A DNA stretch of 64,000 nt, taken from assembly GCA_011032825.1 (NCBI GenBank), contig JAADJZ010000023.1, positions 434,001 through 498,000 on the forward strand. The letters run 5' to 3'. The notes under the pieces are model-generated. The model was not told where the DNA came from, did no database searches, and saw nothing but the letters and a program-made list of their open reading frames with translations. This document shows, piece after piece, positions 31,721 to 41,554 of the stretch. Made by a program: the position numbers and the translations under genes. Position 1 is the first letter of the stretch. Every line of letters begins with the position of its first letter. The DNA is from Massariosphaeria phaeospora. Its lineage: Eukaryota; Ascomycota; Dothideomycetes; Pleosporales.

Positions 31721-33952
31721 TCACCTCGGCCTACCAAACGCCAACTTGGCCTGCCCTTTCTCAGTTCCTCTCCCACCCCCGCCACTCCCCGGCGGTCTTC
31801 CCCGCCCCCTCGTCGGTTTCAGCGCTATAGGCGTCTTTCGCTCCGCCGCCGCTGCTGTTGGTATATTCAGCGACGAAGCCCCCCGATCTTCCTGGCGCAT
31901 TTCCTTGGATAGATCCATTGCAAAGTGATAGTCTTCATGTTCGACTTTCTCTGTTGACGGCATGTGGATGTTGCACCGGTCGCAGAAGAATGTGTCGAGT
32001 TTTCTTTGATGTAATAATACCGATGGCGGTTGTGGTGGTGAATCTTTGCTTTTCAAATGTTCGGTGTTGGCTTGATGGTAATGATAGGAAGGGGGCGAGT
32101 CGAAGTCAGCAGCGATGGGTTGCGCCGATGGCGGCGTGCTGGTTGCATACGCGTCGTCTGTTGAATCGCAGCGGTTGTTCTTGTTCGTTGGCGTCGTAGG
32201 CCGCGCTACCGGCAATACAAACGACTCTTCCTCGTCTCCATGCAGCGGCGCTTCAGCATCGTCGCTGTCCTCGTGCTCTTCTACGTGACCATCCTCTTCG
32301 TCCAGCTCCTCATTCGTAGACTCGCGGTGAGCCTTTAGCACCGCTCTCGCAGCATCGAAGTCCTTCCGCTTTGCGTCCGGCGGGCCAAAAAAGTTTTTGA
32401 TACTCCCCTTGGTGCGTCGGCGGCGTTTGGCCGGCGGCTCGCTGCCGCTCATGCTCGGTCTGCCGCTCGAGAGCATGCTTTTGGCGGCGTCGCCGCGCAC
32501 GAGGAAGCCGCCGATGCCTTTGTTGTTCGTGATGCCGTCTTCGAAGCCGCCGACGCTGAGCGACAGATTGGCGCACGGCCATGCTCTCCCGTCGACGACA
32601 ACCTGCGCGAGGAGGTTCTTTGCCAAATCGAAGAGCATGGCCTCAGACAGCGGTTTGCCCTGCGGGATGGGGCTCTGCCGACTGCGCGTCTGCGCGCCTT
32701 GCCGGTGGTGCAGATTGATTGTCTTTGGCCGCCGTTTGTTCTCGAGGACGCCCTCCTCGACGCAGCGGGAGAAGATGTCGGCGACGAAGATGCGCAGCCA
32801 GCGCACGCCTTGCTCGAAGGTGTTGATGGCGGGCCGGAACGACTTTGCGGAGAGCATGCTCTTGATCTGCGTGCGGGGGTTGACGTCGCTGTTGTCTTCG
32901 CCGCGGATGACCGAGTACAGCCAGGTGCCCGTGTCGTCGCCGAGCTTCTTCAGCTGCTCCAGCGGCTGCTTCAACAGCTCGTCCACCTTGTCCGTGCCGA
33001 ACATGGCGACGGCCTCGTCGCCCAGCTTGCCGCCCAGCATGCGGATCTTCGTGAACTTCATTTCCGACAGGAAGTGCTTGATCGCGCGGTTCCGGATCAC
33101 GGTCTGCTGGTTCGGTTTCTTGTAGCCCGAGCCTATCTTTGCCAGCATCTTGTTGCGCGCCACGCCTCCGGAACATGTGTACCCCAGCTCGTCTTTAATG
33201 TGCTTGCGAACGTCGCGGACAATCTCAGACGCGATAACCATACACACATCGTCCCAATCCGGATCCTTGTCCTCGCCGTCCTCCTCGCCCGTCTCGACCA
33301 GCGCGTCGGCAGCCCAGTCCAGCACCGTCGTCGGCGGCTTGGGCAAATGCTCCGTCGGATCGTCGTTCGGCGCCGGCCCTTGCAGCTCCGGATATCGCTC
33401 CATCAAAATGCCATGGACCTGCGCACTCAGATCCATAAACACCTCATCGATGCTCGCCTTCTCGACCCGCTGCTCCTTCTCGGGCAGACTCTCCTTTATA
33501 CGCTTCAAGATCCTCCTGCTCTGCAAGCGATACGGATCCAAGCTAACTTTGTGCGTCGCAATGTGGGTGAACGCATCCTCGTGGTACGCCCAGCTCTCGT
33601 CGCCCTCCTTCCACGTCGCCACGTGCTGCAGTATGAGCTCCGGACACTGCTTCAGCGCCTCGGTCGACGTAACGTGGCGGCTGAGGCCAAAGGCGCGCGC
33701 GGGGTAGTTGATGGCGATGAGGCCCTGCCACTGCTGCACGGCGAGCGGCTTCGCGGGGTCGATGCCCAGGCGCACGGTTTCGCATTGCGCGTAGAAGGCG
33801 TCGAGGTCGACGTGCGCGATGACACGGAGCGGGGTCGTCGTGCCGTACGTCTTGAGCTGGTGCAGCTGCTTGTAGGTGAATTGCGACCTCGGGATGCGGC
33901 GCGGGGAGGTGGCGGAGAAGGGGCTCGATGCGAAGGCGTTGGGCGAGGACAT
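31721..33952 (-). CDS. rad30: DNA polymerase eta (Y family)
   Basis: An intronless 743-residue frame. The Y-family palm starts with HVDLDAFYAQCE (Asp49 binds metal) and continues with the catalytic pair in ASIDEVFMDLS near 165. The motif SGGVARNKMLAKIGSGYKKP and the helix-hairpin region belong to Rad30/eta. A ubiquitin-binding UBZ zinc finger is near 650-690 (FFCDRCNIHMPSTEKVEHEDYH), and the tail QAKLAFGR resembles a PCNA-interacting peptide. It inserts bases opposite UV pyrimidine dimers during translesion synthesis in the nucleus. The acidic linker between finger domain and UBZ (about 540-600) is longer than in yeast. Complete; no damage seen. Confidence 0.95.
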   Translation of the reverse strand: MSSPNAFASSPFSATSPRRIPRSQFTYKQLHQLKTYGTTTPLRVIAHVDLDAFYAQCETVRLGIDPAKPLAVQQWQGLIAINYPARAFGLSRHVTSTEALKQCPELILQHVATWKEGDESWAYHEDAFTHIATHKVSLDPYRLQSRRILKRIKESLPEKEQRVEKASIDEVFMDLSAQVHGILMERYPELQGPAPNDDPTEHLPKPPTTVLDWAADALVETGEEDGEDKDPDWDDVCMVIASEIVRDVRKHIKDELGYTCSGGVARNKMLAKIGSGYKKPNQQTVIRNRAIKHFLSEMKFTKIRMLGGKLGDEAVAMFGTDKVDELLKQPLEQLKKLGDDTGTWLYSVIRGEDNSDVNPRTQIKSMLSAKSFRPAINTFEQGVRWLRIFVADIFSRCVEEGVLENKRRPKTINLHHRQGAQTRSRQSPIPQGKPLSEAMLFDLAKNLLAQVVVDGRAWPCANLSLSVGGFEDGITNNKGIGGFLVRGDAAKSMLSSGRPSMSGSEPPAKRRRRTKGSIKNFFGPPDAKRKDFDAARAVLKAHRESTNEELDEEDGHVEEHEDSDDAEAPLHGDEEESFVLPVARPTTPTNKNNRCDSTDDAYATSTPPSAQPIAADFDSPPSYHYHQANTEHLKSKDSPPQPPSVLLHQRKLDTFFCDRCNIHMPSTEKVEHEDYHFAMDLSKEMRQEDRGASSLNIPTAAAAERKTPIALKPTRGRGRPPGSGGGGRGTEKGQAKLAFGRPR

Positions 33953-34426
33953 GGTTGGGGATAGTTATTTCATGGTTGGGTGGGTATCGAGGAGTTGCGA
34001 GGCAAGGGTTCGAAAGCTGTTCACTCTGTGCGTGTAGAGAGTGTGGACCTGGTGTTTTGACTGGGGTCTTGACTGGGTTCCGGCGCGTCTTCCCGCGATC
34101 TCGTGCACGCGCGCATGCGCGTCATTTACAGATGAGATGGCGCTAGCTCCAGAATAGGAAACGCGTCGATCTCATCCAAGGCTCTCGATCTCAAGCCCCT
34201 GTTACCTGTAGTGAGCAACGAAACGGCAAGATGAAATTCAGAACCAGCGTGCTTCCTTCCTATTCATAGACAAAAAGCGAGCCACAAACACTGTTACTCC
34301 CCAATGTCCCAAAGTCAATGTCGTCATAGATTCCAGCCAATCCCTCAACCCCTCTCCTTTAATCCACCCCCAAAGCAACCCATCCCCCACTACCACTTAT
34401 CCACCACCAACATCCCACCCCCTACC
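33953..34426. promoter_or_regulatory. Divergent promoter region of polymerase eta and the small gene
   Basis: The two genes start 474 bases apart (or 351 if an in-frame ATG at 34304 is used) and are transcribed away from each other, so they probably share this region. No TATA box is evident; the minus-strand side is purine/pyrimidine skewed. Confidence 0.45.
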
Positions 34427-34681
34427 ATGTCCTTCCGCAACCCCAACATCCTCATCCCAGCCACCATCGACCTCCTCGCCCTCGGCTCCTCCACCCTCTA
34501 CCTCCGCTCGCAAATCCTCCAGAACCGCGAGGAACAAGAGGCTCGACTCGATGAGATAGAGGGAACTCTCCGCGGCCACATTGGGCTAATCGAGGACGCG
34601 CTTGATCGGGTCGAGGGGAAGCCAAATGCGAATAAACAGGAGGAGTTGTATGGGGCGAGGGGGAAGGACCGGAAGGAGTGA
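34427..34681 (+). CDS. Small hypothetical protein, probable membrane anchor plus coiled coil
   Basis: The 84-residue frame begins MSFRNPNILIPATIDLLALG, where residues 8-27 can form a hydrophobic helix, then charged heptad-like sequence (NREEQEARLDEIEGTLRGHI) suggests a coiled coil. An ATG 41 codons upstream (34304) would add a Pro/Gln-rich leader with no features, so I prefer the internal start after the ACC context. Not recognised. Converges on the DUF6536 gene, 98 bases away. Confidence 0.55.
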   Translation: MSFRNPNILIPATIDLLALGSSTLYLRSQILQNREEQEARLDEIEGTLRGHIGLIEDALDRVEGKPNANKQEELYGARGKDRKE

Positions 34682-34779
34682 TAATTGGTGAGGGGGGAGA
34701 GGGGTCGACGACTTGGTCGTGCGGTGTCTTTGCAAGGGCTTCCGGCTAGCAGGGTGCGATCTCTTCGTAAACGCATAGT

Positions 34780-37198
34780 TCAAGCATACTTCTTGCCGTT
34801 CTCGGGAAACGTCACTTCCCCCGAGGAAAAGGCGCAATGTCCGACCTCTCCATCTGAGGATGCTGCCGTCACACCCCACTTCAACTCCATCCTCACAACG
34901 CCCAATTCATCGCCCTGCCCCTTATCCACACTCTGACACGCCGCGCTCATAGCCGCGCTACAGCTCCCCGCAAGATTGATGCCTGGCTTGTATGCCACGA
35001 ACCCAAAGCCTATGCCCGCAAGTACCATCGAAACAGCCAGCACGATGACGGAGATAATAGCAATGGGCGAGAACCCACAGCTAACCTGATACGACATCTT
35101 CTCGCCCGTGAAACCGGCCTCGAAGAACTCGATCACAACCAAGAAAATCGACTGCGAGACCAGCCAATGTAACGTCCCCGACAGCAGCAGCAGCGGCATC
35201 GAAAACCGATACGGCAGCTGCAGGAAATACGTCGAACGCTGTGCACCGCCCGAAGGCTGGGAGACGCGCAGGCCTTTGCGCTCGTGCGCGTACGAGGCCC
35301 ATTCCCGGCCGAGCAGCATGTACGTGAAGAAGGCGTTGTAGCCGAAGTAGATCAGGGACAGGATGATCTGCGGGGCGTTCGCGGCGAGGATGTTGAGCAT
35401 GATGGTGTTGAGTTGCCAGCGGATTACCGTGCGCGGGTCCCAGGTGCCGAAGCCCATTTGCGCGAGGGTGTGGAGGGAGGTGTTGGTTGAGGAGTCGTTC
35501 TTGATGGCTCGGAGACCCATGTTTAGAAGGTACGACACGAGGAGTATAGCCACGAAGAACCTAGAAAGAGTTAGCGATGGAGATGGTACGCGAGGCTATT
35601 CAAAGCTGGCGGCGGAACCGTTAAGAAATGGGAACGGGCGGAATGAGCAAAACTTACATCGTAAACGTCGCGATGCAACGCGCTTTAGTCGTCGCTTCAA
35701 TCCATCTATGCTGCGTACGCTTCCACACCATCGGCCCAGTCGAGACAGGAAAAGCCTGCGATTTAGCGTCGCCCATAGCAACAAGACACAAGTCCCTCGT
35801 AGTCGGGTCTTCCTTCTCCATGAACGACACCACCGCATCGCCCATAGTAATCAACGGCTCCTCATCAAACCCGAACACCGCGTAAAGGATGAGCAGAACC
35901 TTGACGAAATTGAGTATCGTAACCAGAAGTCCGATCTGGGCCACGACATGCAGTTTACACGTTGGTGGAGCGCTTTCGCTGAGGCAGTACTGCACTGAGC
36001 GCCCGTGTACGTGCCATGTCTTCGGTCGAGTCTTCAGCTCGTCTACTTGGGATATGCAGCTGAGGCCTTTTCCCCGCCAGTCCGCCATGTCGTCGAAGTT
36101 GCCCGAGCAAATCCAAGAATACGGATCCCTCGCGTACTTCATGTCTTCGGTTTTCGGCGCATAGAAATTGCTGGAGCTATACACATAAGACGTGTTGTCG
36201 ATATTGAGCAAAGGCGCTAGCGTTCCTAGTGGATCATCGTCTGAGCCTGTGGTGCTGTCCACGATGACGAGAAGATTTCGGTGGAAGCTTTGGAGTAGTG
36301 TAGCGTATTGCGCGATGCAGTCGCCGTTCTCGAGCCGGTCTAAATCTCCGGTTCTGGCTTTCTCTTGCAACGCCCTCACAGCGTTGCATTTCGCTGCATC
36401 GTCGCAGGTGTTGTTGAAATCCAGATCTCTGTCGACAAAGGTTTCACTGACCGAGAAGGCACTGTAATCGTAGGAAGGAGCAGAACTGTAGACCATAGAG
36501 TTGTAGCTATCAGTAGTCAGTACCGTACACTCTTATACATTCTCGATATTCCAAAGAGGGGATCGTCAAGTTACTCACAACAAATGCAAAGGAAGGGACG
36601 ATAGCGCAAGTAGCGCCCATATGACAACTCGTCCTTTGTTGATATACCCCAGGTTGCGGATGGAAGGAACGCCTATATCAAGCCACCGCTTCTTCGAATG
36701 CGATCGGTCGATATCCCGACGTGTCGGCGCGGAAAGACATTGCATGCAATAATTGCTCGAAGCGAGCAGTAGCGTACCCAAAAGGTTGATAACAAGATGC
36801 AGCGCACTGTTCACCCGGCTCACTTCATGGCACTCCCCTTCGAAAATAACCCCGTCCTTCGAATGCATGCGTCGGTAGCTCCATATGGTGAGGTTGAGAT
36901 TGATGAAAAAGACTAGAGTAACCACGAATGCGCAGCCTATCGCGCCTGTTTTCCAACCTGGCAAGTATGACAGTGAGATTTTGCGACGAACAGCGGGCTC
37001 TTCTGTAGTACTCTCAATCTCCATTCTCCAGGTCGGGGTTGCGGCGGTAATCTGGTCATACGGCATGTAGTTCGAGGGCTCGCGCCGCCTCCAGAACCCA
37101 AGGGAAGAAATGGATCGCATTGAGAGTATTGTACAGGTCGACAAGGAAAGTGATTTACTGAGTGCTGGCACGGATATAAAGTAGTGTAGAGAAGGCAT
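34780..37198 (-). CDS. DUF6536-type multipass membrane protein
   Basis: Three exons: 37198-36579, 36506-35658 and 35560-34780, joining to 749 residues. An Arg-rich cytosolic N-terminus leads to a first helix at about 85-110 (AIGCAFVVTLVFFINLNLTIW), a second spanning VNSALHLVINLLGTLLLASSNYC, then the conserved QCLSAPTRRDIDRSHSKKRW stretch typical of DUF6536 proteins. The lumenal loop carries several cysteines. The C-terminal exon holds several more helices. Function of the family is unknown. A later ATG (codon 27) is an alternative start. Introns are 72 and 97 bases. Confidence 0.8.
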
Positions 37199-37815
37199 AG
37201 CCGCCTATGGGGAGGCCTTGCACCTACATAATTTTACATAGTAGAGCTAGCTCTCATCTAGACTCGATCCGCTCTAGATGATATTGTCGCTATTCAATTT
37301 CGAGGCTTGAAGTCCTAGCTTTGTTTCCTATAACTCTTGGGCTCTTGGAAACTCCAGTCTCAGATCGGAAGTTCTCTGTTGGCTTTTGCGACGACGTCGG
37401 ACTAAACATGGCCTATGTTCTCAGATGGGCAAGCTCAGCGTATGAGTAGCGAGAAAGTGAATCCGTAGGATCCTAGCCAGGGGTTGTGCTCCCACGTGGG
37501 CTAGGTATCGCGGTCCCATTGGTGCGGTGCTGCTTGGCAATTAGGTCGTTGTAGCAATGCGTATGTACTACTTCAGTTCAGAGCTCCGAACGCTGTTGAA
37601 TCTTGAAACACAGGTGGGCTTTGTACCCCGTTGGTGTTGTTGGATGAAATTCTGGGCAGTGTCCGGCGTCGTCGCTAGACTTGACTTAAAAGCGGTTAGC
37701 GTGAAACACCAAGGGGGTGGGGCTATACGCGCTTCTTACAGGTCGACGATCGGGCGCACGAGCTGTCACATGAGAAACTTTTGGATTATACATAGTTAAC
37801 AACAACTAACTACAA
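37199..37815. other. Intergenic region
   Basis: Promoter of the DUF6536 gene and 3' flank of the coiled-coil gene. No gene is seen. Confidence 0.5.
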
Positions 37816-37998
37816 TTACTCTTCCATTACATCGTCCTCCTCTTCCATCACCGCCTTGAGCGCCTCCTCTGCCTTGTTAACATTTTGCGTCTCATCAAAA
37901 ACCTCATCTCAACGATCCCTAGCCCTGTCCTGCTTCGCAACTTTTTTCCGCTTGGTGCTTTCCTCTGTATCCTTGAACTTCTGAAGCTCCTTCTCTCT
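37816..37998 (-). pseudogene. Untranslated continuation of the coiled-coil frame
   Basis: The 61 codons after the TAA at 38001-37999 read as charged coiled-coil-like protein (KELQKFKDTEESTKRKK, later KAEEALKAVMEEEDD) apart from one TGA at 37911-37909. That TGA would be CGA before a C-to-T change. A normal TAA at 37818-37816 then ends the frame. The simplest view is that the gene used to be 61 codons longer. Confidence 0.5.
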
Positions 37999-39159
37999 TT
38001 AATCCAGCTCGTCGTCCTTGTTCTTAGCTTCAGTAGTCAACTTGTTGACAGCTTCCCAAAGCTCGTGCATTTCTTTCTTGTGTTTGATAGACGCATTGCT
38101 CTGTGCGGTACGCACTTCATCAAGCGCCTGGTTAAGCGAAGCTATTTCTTCCCAAGAGCGCTTATTAGCTTGGTGATGGTTTTCCCAGAGTTGCTTGTCC
38201 GCCTGCTCGAGGCCTTCAATGCGGGTGGACTTTGCAGTGAGTTCAGCTTCAACGCGCTCAGACTCTGTCTTGAGCTGGCCTTCGAGGGTGCCGACGCGCT
38301 CGGACTCTATCTTGAGCTGGGCTTTGAGGGTTTCGGCCTGCTCGGTCGCCTTCTGGCTATCATCATGCGCCGCGTCGAGCTTATGGTGGAAGATTGCGTT
38401 GTCATTGCTTAGTTCGGTCTTGATCTCGACGGCGGTGTCCAATTGCGTTTTTAGGTCGGCTACTTGCTTTTTCAGGTCGGCCACTTGCTGTTCTAGGTCG
38501 GCCACTTGCGTTCGTAGCTCTTGCCTAGTGTCTTCCAAGTCTGCCTTCTCCTTTTGGACGGCGTCGAAGTTGGTTTGAAGCGTGCCAGATTTGAGCTCGA
38601 GCGCGGTGAACTCGTCTTGAAGCTGGACAAAGTCGGCCTTGAGCGCATCGACCTTGCTTTGAGCTAGAATCAGCTCGCTCTTATGTTCGCCCATGAGCCT
38701 GAGCGCTTTGAGCTTGTCGTTCATCGCGTCTTCGACGAGCTTGGAGTCCAGCGCGAGTTCTCCAGTGTAGAGGGATTTGAGCTCCTCGTCGATTCTCGTT
38801 TGCTGCTCGCTGAGGCGGGCATGGACGTCGATGGGCGCGTCGAAGCGCAGACGAAGATTGAGTTGTTCCGCGGCATTGCTGATGTTGATCTCGCGGGAAC
38901 TGATGGCGTGGCTCAGATGCTCCGCAGCATCACTGAGTGTCTGCTGGGTCTGGTCAACGTTGTCCATTGTCAAAGACTCGATACGAGATTCCACTTCCAT
39001 CAGCCGCCCTTGCCATATTCCGGCTTGGCGCTGTGCATCCTCCCATTTCTGCTCAAAAGTGCCCTGGTTACCGAAGAGGTGGTTGAATGTCGATTCGCCG
39101 GCGGCTTTTGTCTTGGGGTCCGGCTTGAGGCTATCTACGGGGCCTTTTCTGGGTGGCAT
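37999..39159 (-). CDS. Coiled-coil protein, 3' end carrying in-frame stops
   Basis: The frame gives 386 residues starting MPPRKGPVDSLKPDPK. From about residue 50 almost the whole chain is predicted coiled coil, with seven-residue spacing and repeats such as QVADLEQQVADLKKQVADLK (about 220-240) and TESERV/IESERV units. No catalytic motif is seen. It may be a structural or tethering protein. The stop at 38001-37999 seems premature: the same frame continues as Lys/Glu-rich protein-like sequence (KELQKFKDTEES), meets TGA at 37911-37909 and stays open to TAA at 37818-37816. Upstream (39262-39310) is a cluster of GCTTGC/GCAAGC hexamers. Confidence 0.65.
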   Translation of the reverse strand: MPPRKGPVDSLKPDPKTKAAGESTFNHLFGNQGTFEQKWEDAQRQAGIWQGRLMEVESRIESLTMDNVDQTQQTLSDAAEHLSHAISSREINISNAAEQLNLRLRFDAPIDVHARLSEQQTRIDEELKSLYTGELALDSKLVEDAMNDKLKALRLMGEHKSELILAQSKVDALKADFVQLQDEFTALELKSGTLQTNFDAVQKEKADLEDTRQELRTQVADLEQQVADLKKQVADLKTQLDTAVEIKTELSNDNAIFHHKLDAAHDDSQKATEQAETLKAQLKIESERVGTLEGQLKTESERVEAELTAKSTRIEGLEQADKQLWENHHQANKRSWEEIASLNQALDEVRTAQSNASIKHKKEMHELWEAVNKLTTEAKNKDDELD

Positions 39160-39261
39160 TGTCGAGTAGACGGAAAAGAGGGGGGAGGGAAGGGGAGAGA
39201 AACGGTAGCGTGCAATTGTTGGTACGAACTAGCAGCAACCTAATAGAGGAAGTTTGGCAGG

Positions 39262-39310
39262 CGAAGCTTGCTGTTAGTAAATGCTTGCTGCAGGCAAGCT
39301 TTATAGCAAG
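39262..39310 (-). promoter_or_regulatory. Cluster of GCTTGC/GCAAGC motifs upstream of the coiled-coil gene
   Basis: Four copies in alternating orientation lie within about 50 bases, including an inverted pair at 39283-39299 (GCTTGC TGCAG GCAAGC). A TATATA-like box lies just beyond at about 39333. Possible binding-site cluster or leader hairpin. Confidence 0.4.
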
Positions 39311-40566
39311 CTAGGCCTTTGCTTCTCGTAGGTATATAGGAGAGGCGTCCTCTCCTTTATTTCATGGTAACGAAGACAAATTTCAACAGCAATACGCCCC
39401 TAGTGCAATTAAAGGCAAGCCGTGAGGCAGAGAAAGTGGTGCGACGCTCGCCTGCGGATGACGAGACAGCGAAGCAGAAAGGGACGCAGGGACGACGCTC
39501 TTTTATTACCTCCTTGGACAGCAGCTGCGACTTCATTCCGTTCCAAATCGCTATCGTGGGCCAGCCAATAATGTCCATTGGGGACGCGTCGAGAGCACGC
39601 AATCTCTCTTCACGGCAGGATAGGAAGGCACCCGGGTCACCCACCCACCCACCCACAAAACCGTCTACGAAAGACTGAAACTTGTAAGAGCATCAGAAGT
39701 TGAGTTTGGAAGAGGCAGAGCAGGAGAATCTGCATCAAACGAATGTAATCAAGGTATGTGATCGAGGCTAGTCAGTACGATGGGCAGGGGCTGGGGTGAA
39801 GGAAACTGAAGATGGATTTCCAAGAACCTACGGCACTATCAAGAAGAGTGCTATTTACCAAGTTCAATCACGTATCATGATTGATTGCACACATAACCTT
39901 ATGATTTGGGGGCATCCATGAGTATGAAAAGTCGACATGCGGTTGGGCGCGAGCCATGCCTTCTGTTTCAGGCAGGGCGCTACCAGTAGAGCTTCGCGCT
40001 CTGCAGCAAAACAACCCCAGATGCCCCTCCAGGTCTTTTACATTCGACCATTCATTCTCTATTATAGATCCGTCAAATCTTCTTGTCAATTCTATCCACT
40101 CTGCCGAACCGTCCGTGGAGTAAGTACATGGAAAGAGGTCGGCACTCGGAACGTAAGATCGAGTACAAAGGATTCCAGGTAACCTAAGCTACGCTACGTC
40201 TTCTGTCCCGCTTATGTTTAAGTTGACATTCATACTAGCTTTCTGCATGGACGATCAAAGCCGTCCGGACGCGGCTGCCGAGTGATCAGTTGGATCAGCT
40301 GCTTGCCCATCCGCTCGTCGAGTATGGCAGACATGGTTCAAAACCTAGATCAATACGTTGCGGCAGGAAATCAAGGACGTGTTAATAGCGGAGCGGACGA
40401 TGCGGAGTCTGAGCGCGAGGGTGGAGAAGCTCAACAATGACGAGGAAATTGCCAAGTGGTTGGTTTAGTTATGTTATCATCGAACGGCATAAAAGCTGTT
40501 TATCGACGAGAATAGAGAAAGAGTAAAAAAGCCCGCACGGCCATCAAAGACCCAGAAGCAGCCCTC
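39311..40566. other. Intergenic region with a small coding-like piece
   Basis: Between the coiled-coil and the hydrolase genes. At 40355-40468 (plus) 37 codons read as a helical piece (TLRQEIKDVLIAERTMRSLS, then ARVEKLNNDEEIAKWLV) just before a TAG, preceded by AAACCTAG that could be a splice acceptor. It may be the last exon of a small or decayed gene. Confidence 0.35.
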
Positions 40567-41554
40567 CTACTCAACCAGAAAATCTCTCAAGCAACTAATA
40601 TACCTCGCCCGTTGATCCACATGCGAGAAATGCGCAGCACCATCCAAAGTAATCCACCTGACCTTGCCAATGTGCTTGAAGAACGGCCACATAGCCACAT
40701 CTTGAGCTTCGTCCTCTGTCCCGTTGATCAAAAGCGTTGCAGCCTTGATGTTCTTGAGGACCGGCACGCAGGTCCAATTGCGGAGGGAGCCGGAAATGTA
40801 CAATTCACTGGGGCCATACCTGCGGCTGGCATTAGCTTAGCTTAGCGTAGTTGGGCCTCTGGAAAACGTGTAGGTAGTTGTCTTTTATCTTATCTTACAT
40901 GGTGCCATATGTGGTAGGATTCTTTGCAAACCACGCCAGCGCATCTTCAACTTCTGTCGGTGGCCACGGCCGGGCGAGGCTCAGATGTCTTTTGTAGAAG
41001 ATTTCCACGGCAGCCTCATACTCCGGGCTCTCGAAATCTCCGTCTTGTTCAGCCCGGTCGAGAACGGCTTGGACGTCGGCTGGGAGCTGTTTTCTCAGAG
41101 CAGTGACGCCAGTCCGCCACGCGTCCATGCTCGCCAAGCTGTTCGAAAGCACCAGGCGTCGGAGGTTCGAGCAAGTCGGTGCTGCTGCCCATTCCGCAGC
41201 CAGCATGCCGCCCCACGAGTGTCCATAGACGTCGATGGGCCGGTCCTCGAGCCCGAGATGTTTGAGCAGATTGTCTAGTTCGCGTTTGAACAGCTCTACC
41301 GTCCAGAAGGATTCGTCGCCGGCTTTTTCTCGTAGGTGGGTCGACCGGCCGTTGCCGAGCTGGTCGTAGAATACGAGAGGGACCGATGGCGTGAGGTCGG
41401 TCAGTGAGAGTAGATAGTCGTGGCAGGCGCCAGGTCCGCCGTGCAGGATAATCAATGGTATCGCAGACGAATGGAGGTCGCCAAAGACTTTGTACCAAGT
41501 CTGGCAGGGTTTGGAAAGGCCTTCGACGGCAAAATTCGCAAGGCCTTCTGTCAT
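40567..41554 (-). CDS. Proline iminopeptidase-like alpha/beta hydrolase (S33)
   Basis: Two exons: 41554-40899 and 40819-40567, giving 302 residues. The oxyanion motif HGGPG is at 38-42, the nucleophile elbow GHSWGG at 111-116 (Ser113), a candidate Asp is at 255 (NGTEDE) and the His at 282 (AAHFSH), so the triad is complete. The DQLGNGRS block after the first strand is typical of proline iminopeptidases and L-amino-acid amidases, which free N-terminal proline or hydrolyse amino-acid amides. No signal peptide is visible, so it is probably cytosolic. The 79-base intron contains several CTAAG-type branch candidates. Confidence 0.9.

Noticed and set aside
32699..33964. 421-codon open frame on the plus strand
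   Set aside because: It is antisense to the polymerase eta gene, whose protein is unmistakable; the frame reflects GC-biased codons.
39950..40010. tRNA-like stem text (GGGCGCTACCAGTAGAGC)
   Set aside because: Lacks A and B box consensus and does not fold into a cloverleaf by eye.
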